The position numbers were made by a program, and so were the translations under genes. 64,000 nt of DNA, taken from positions 186,001 to 250,000 of the forward strand of contig NZ_JWHL01000001.1 in assembly GCF_018132105.1 (NCBI RefSeq), written 5' to 3'. Within the stretch, counting starts at the first letter, position 1. Each line of letters opens with the position of its first letter. This document shows positions 63,630-64,000 of the stretch, one piece after another. The stretch is from Methanocalculus chunghsingensis. GTDB taxonomy: Archaea; Halobacteriota; Methanomicrobia; Methanomicrobiales; Methanocorpusculaceae. Below the pieces are notes generated by a model. That model was not told the DNA's origin. It saw only the letters and a program-made list of their open reading frames with translations, and did no database searches.

Positions 63630-64000
63630 TGAATACCTTCGGCCACCTCTTCCGTGCCACCACTTTTGGGGAGAGCCATGGTCCTGCCATTGGCGTTGTG
63701 ATAGACGGCTGCCCTCCGGGTATCCCTCTGAATGAAGCAGATATCCAGCCGCTTATGGAGCGGAGACGACCAGGACGTGGTCCGACGACCTCCCCACGAA
63801 ATGAGCTGGATCAGGTTGAGATCCTCTCCGGAGTCTTTGAGGGGCAGACCACCGGCATGCCCATTGCGATCCTGATCCGATCAACCGGTGCAGAGAGCAG
63901 GGATTATGAGTCTCTCCGTTCGGTCGTCCGGCCCGGTCATGCAGACCGGACCTACCAGCAGAAGTACGGGATCCGTGATCACCGAGGCGGAGGAAGAAGT
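63626..64000 (+). CDS. aroC: Chorismate synthase (3' end outside window)
   Basis: The first 125 codons: [20 protein letters not shown] (family signature), [40 protein letters not shown] and [20 protein letters not shown]. It makes chorismate with reduced FMN. ATG 63626 overlaps the preceding stop; a second ATG at 63629 is in frame. Last visible gene of the operon. Confidence 0.95.
   Translation, partial: MMNTFGHLFRATTFGESHGPAIGVVIDGCPPGIPLNEADIQPLMERRRPGRGPTTSPRNELDQVEILSGVFEGQTTGMPIAILIRSTGAESRDYESLRSVVRPGHADRTYQQKYGIRDHRGGGRS

Overview
This window looks like chromosomal DNA of a methanogenic or closely related euryarchaeon, most likely of the order Methanomicrobiales. That placement is an inference. 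It rests on an AglB-type oligosaccharyltransferase, the archaeal route into aromatic amino acids (two 2-amino-3,7-dideoxy-hept-6-ulosonate synthase homologues plus 3-dehydroquinate synthase II), citramalate-type isoleucine synthesis, a Trm-G10-type tRNA methyltransferase, archaeal TATA-like promoters and DUF4013 proteins. No methanogenesis gene is present. Several blocks are of bacterial type (grpE-dnaK-dnaJ, mutS-mutL, a P-loop shikimate kinase), as is common in mesophilic methanogens.

Layout. 1-2779: the end of a surface-polysaccharide region with an AT-rich HAD phosphatase cut by the window edge, a 45-codon scrap of a sugar-1-phosphate cytidylyltransferase and an intact ABC exporter. 2845-10548: a decayed accessory island holding at least seven toxin-antitoxin modules or their remains (three HicBA loci, a nucleotidyltransferase/HEPN remnant, two RelE loci, a DUF2283/Phd-like antitoxin), an Rpn-type nuclease/transposase whose 3' end is duplicated, and an IS1634-type insertion sequence. 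One hicBA is present twice, one copy truncated and one intact. 10570-20180: protein N-glycosylation (AglB, a glycosyltransferase) and synthesis of a nucleotide-activated amino-uronic acid (oxidoreductase, UDP-sugar dehydrogenase, aminotransferase, AsnB-type amidotransferase). 20202-20644: another hicBA whose toxin is frameshifted.

20822-33525 is mainly housekeeping: an unrecognised 376-residue protein, tRNA methyltransferase, the DnaJ/DnaK/GrpE chaperone operon, purH, two DUF4013 membrane proteins, and cimA-ilvB-ilvN. 33610-44063 carries a solute:sodium symporter with a 35-residue membrane ORF in front, a histidine kinase with no adjacent regulator, an aldehyde dehydrogenase, an unusual ACT-ACT-metallo-beta-lactamase fusion, two tiny membrane proteins and two acyl-adenylate-forming ligases. 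44089-48501 is mutS-mutL. 48551-51533 is a coupled FAD-oxidoreductase/GT4/GT2 set. 51534-56590 holds a radical SAM/HhH protein, a small Cys-rich protein, a DrrAB-like ABC exporter, a membrane protein and an MFS exporter.

56854-64000 is one tightly overlapping aromatic operon: two tandem aldolase-like synthases, dehydroquinate synthase II, prephenate dehydrogenase, prephenate dehydratase, EPSP synthase, a shikimate kinase-shikimate dehydrogenase fusion, and chorismate synthase (cut by the window end). It supplies nearly every step from the archaeal precursor to chorismate and on to the prephenate branch; only 3-dehydroquinate dehydratase is not seen.

The most striking points are the toxin-antitoxin graveyard with its traceable duplications, the ACT-ACT-MBL fusion, the AroK-AroE fusion, the inferred amidated amino-uronate glycan pathway with a missing acetyltransferase, and the symporter with its miniature partner.
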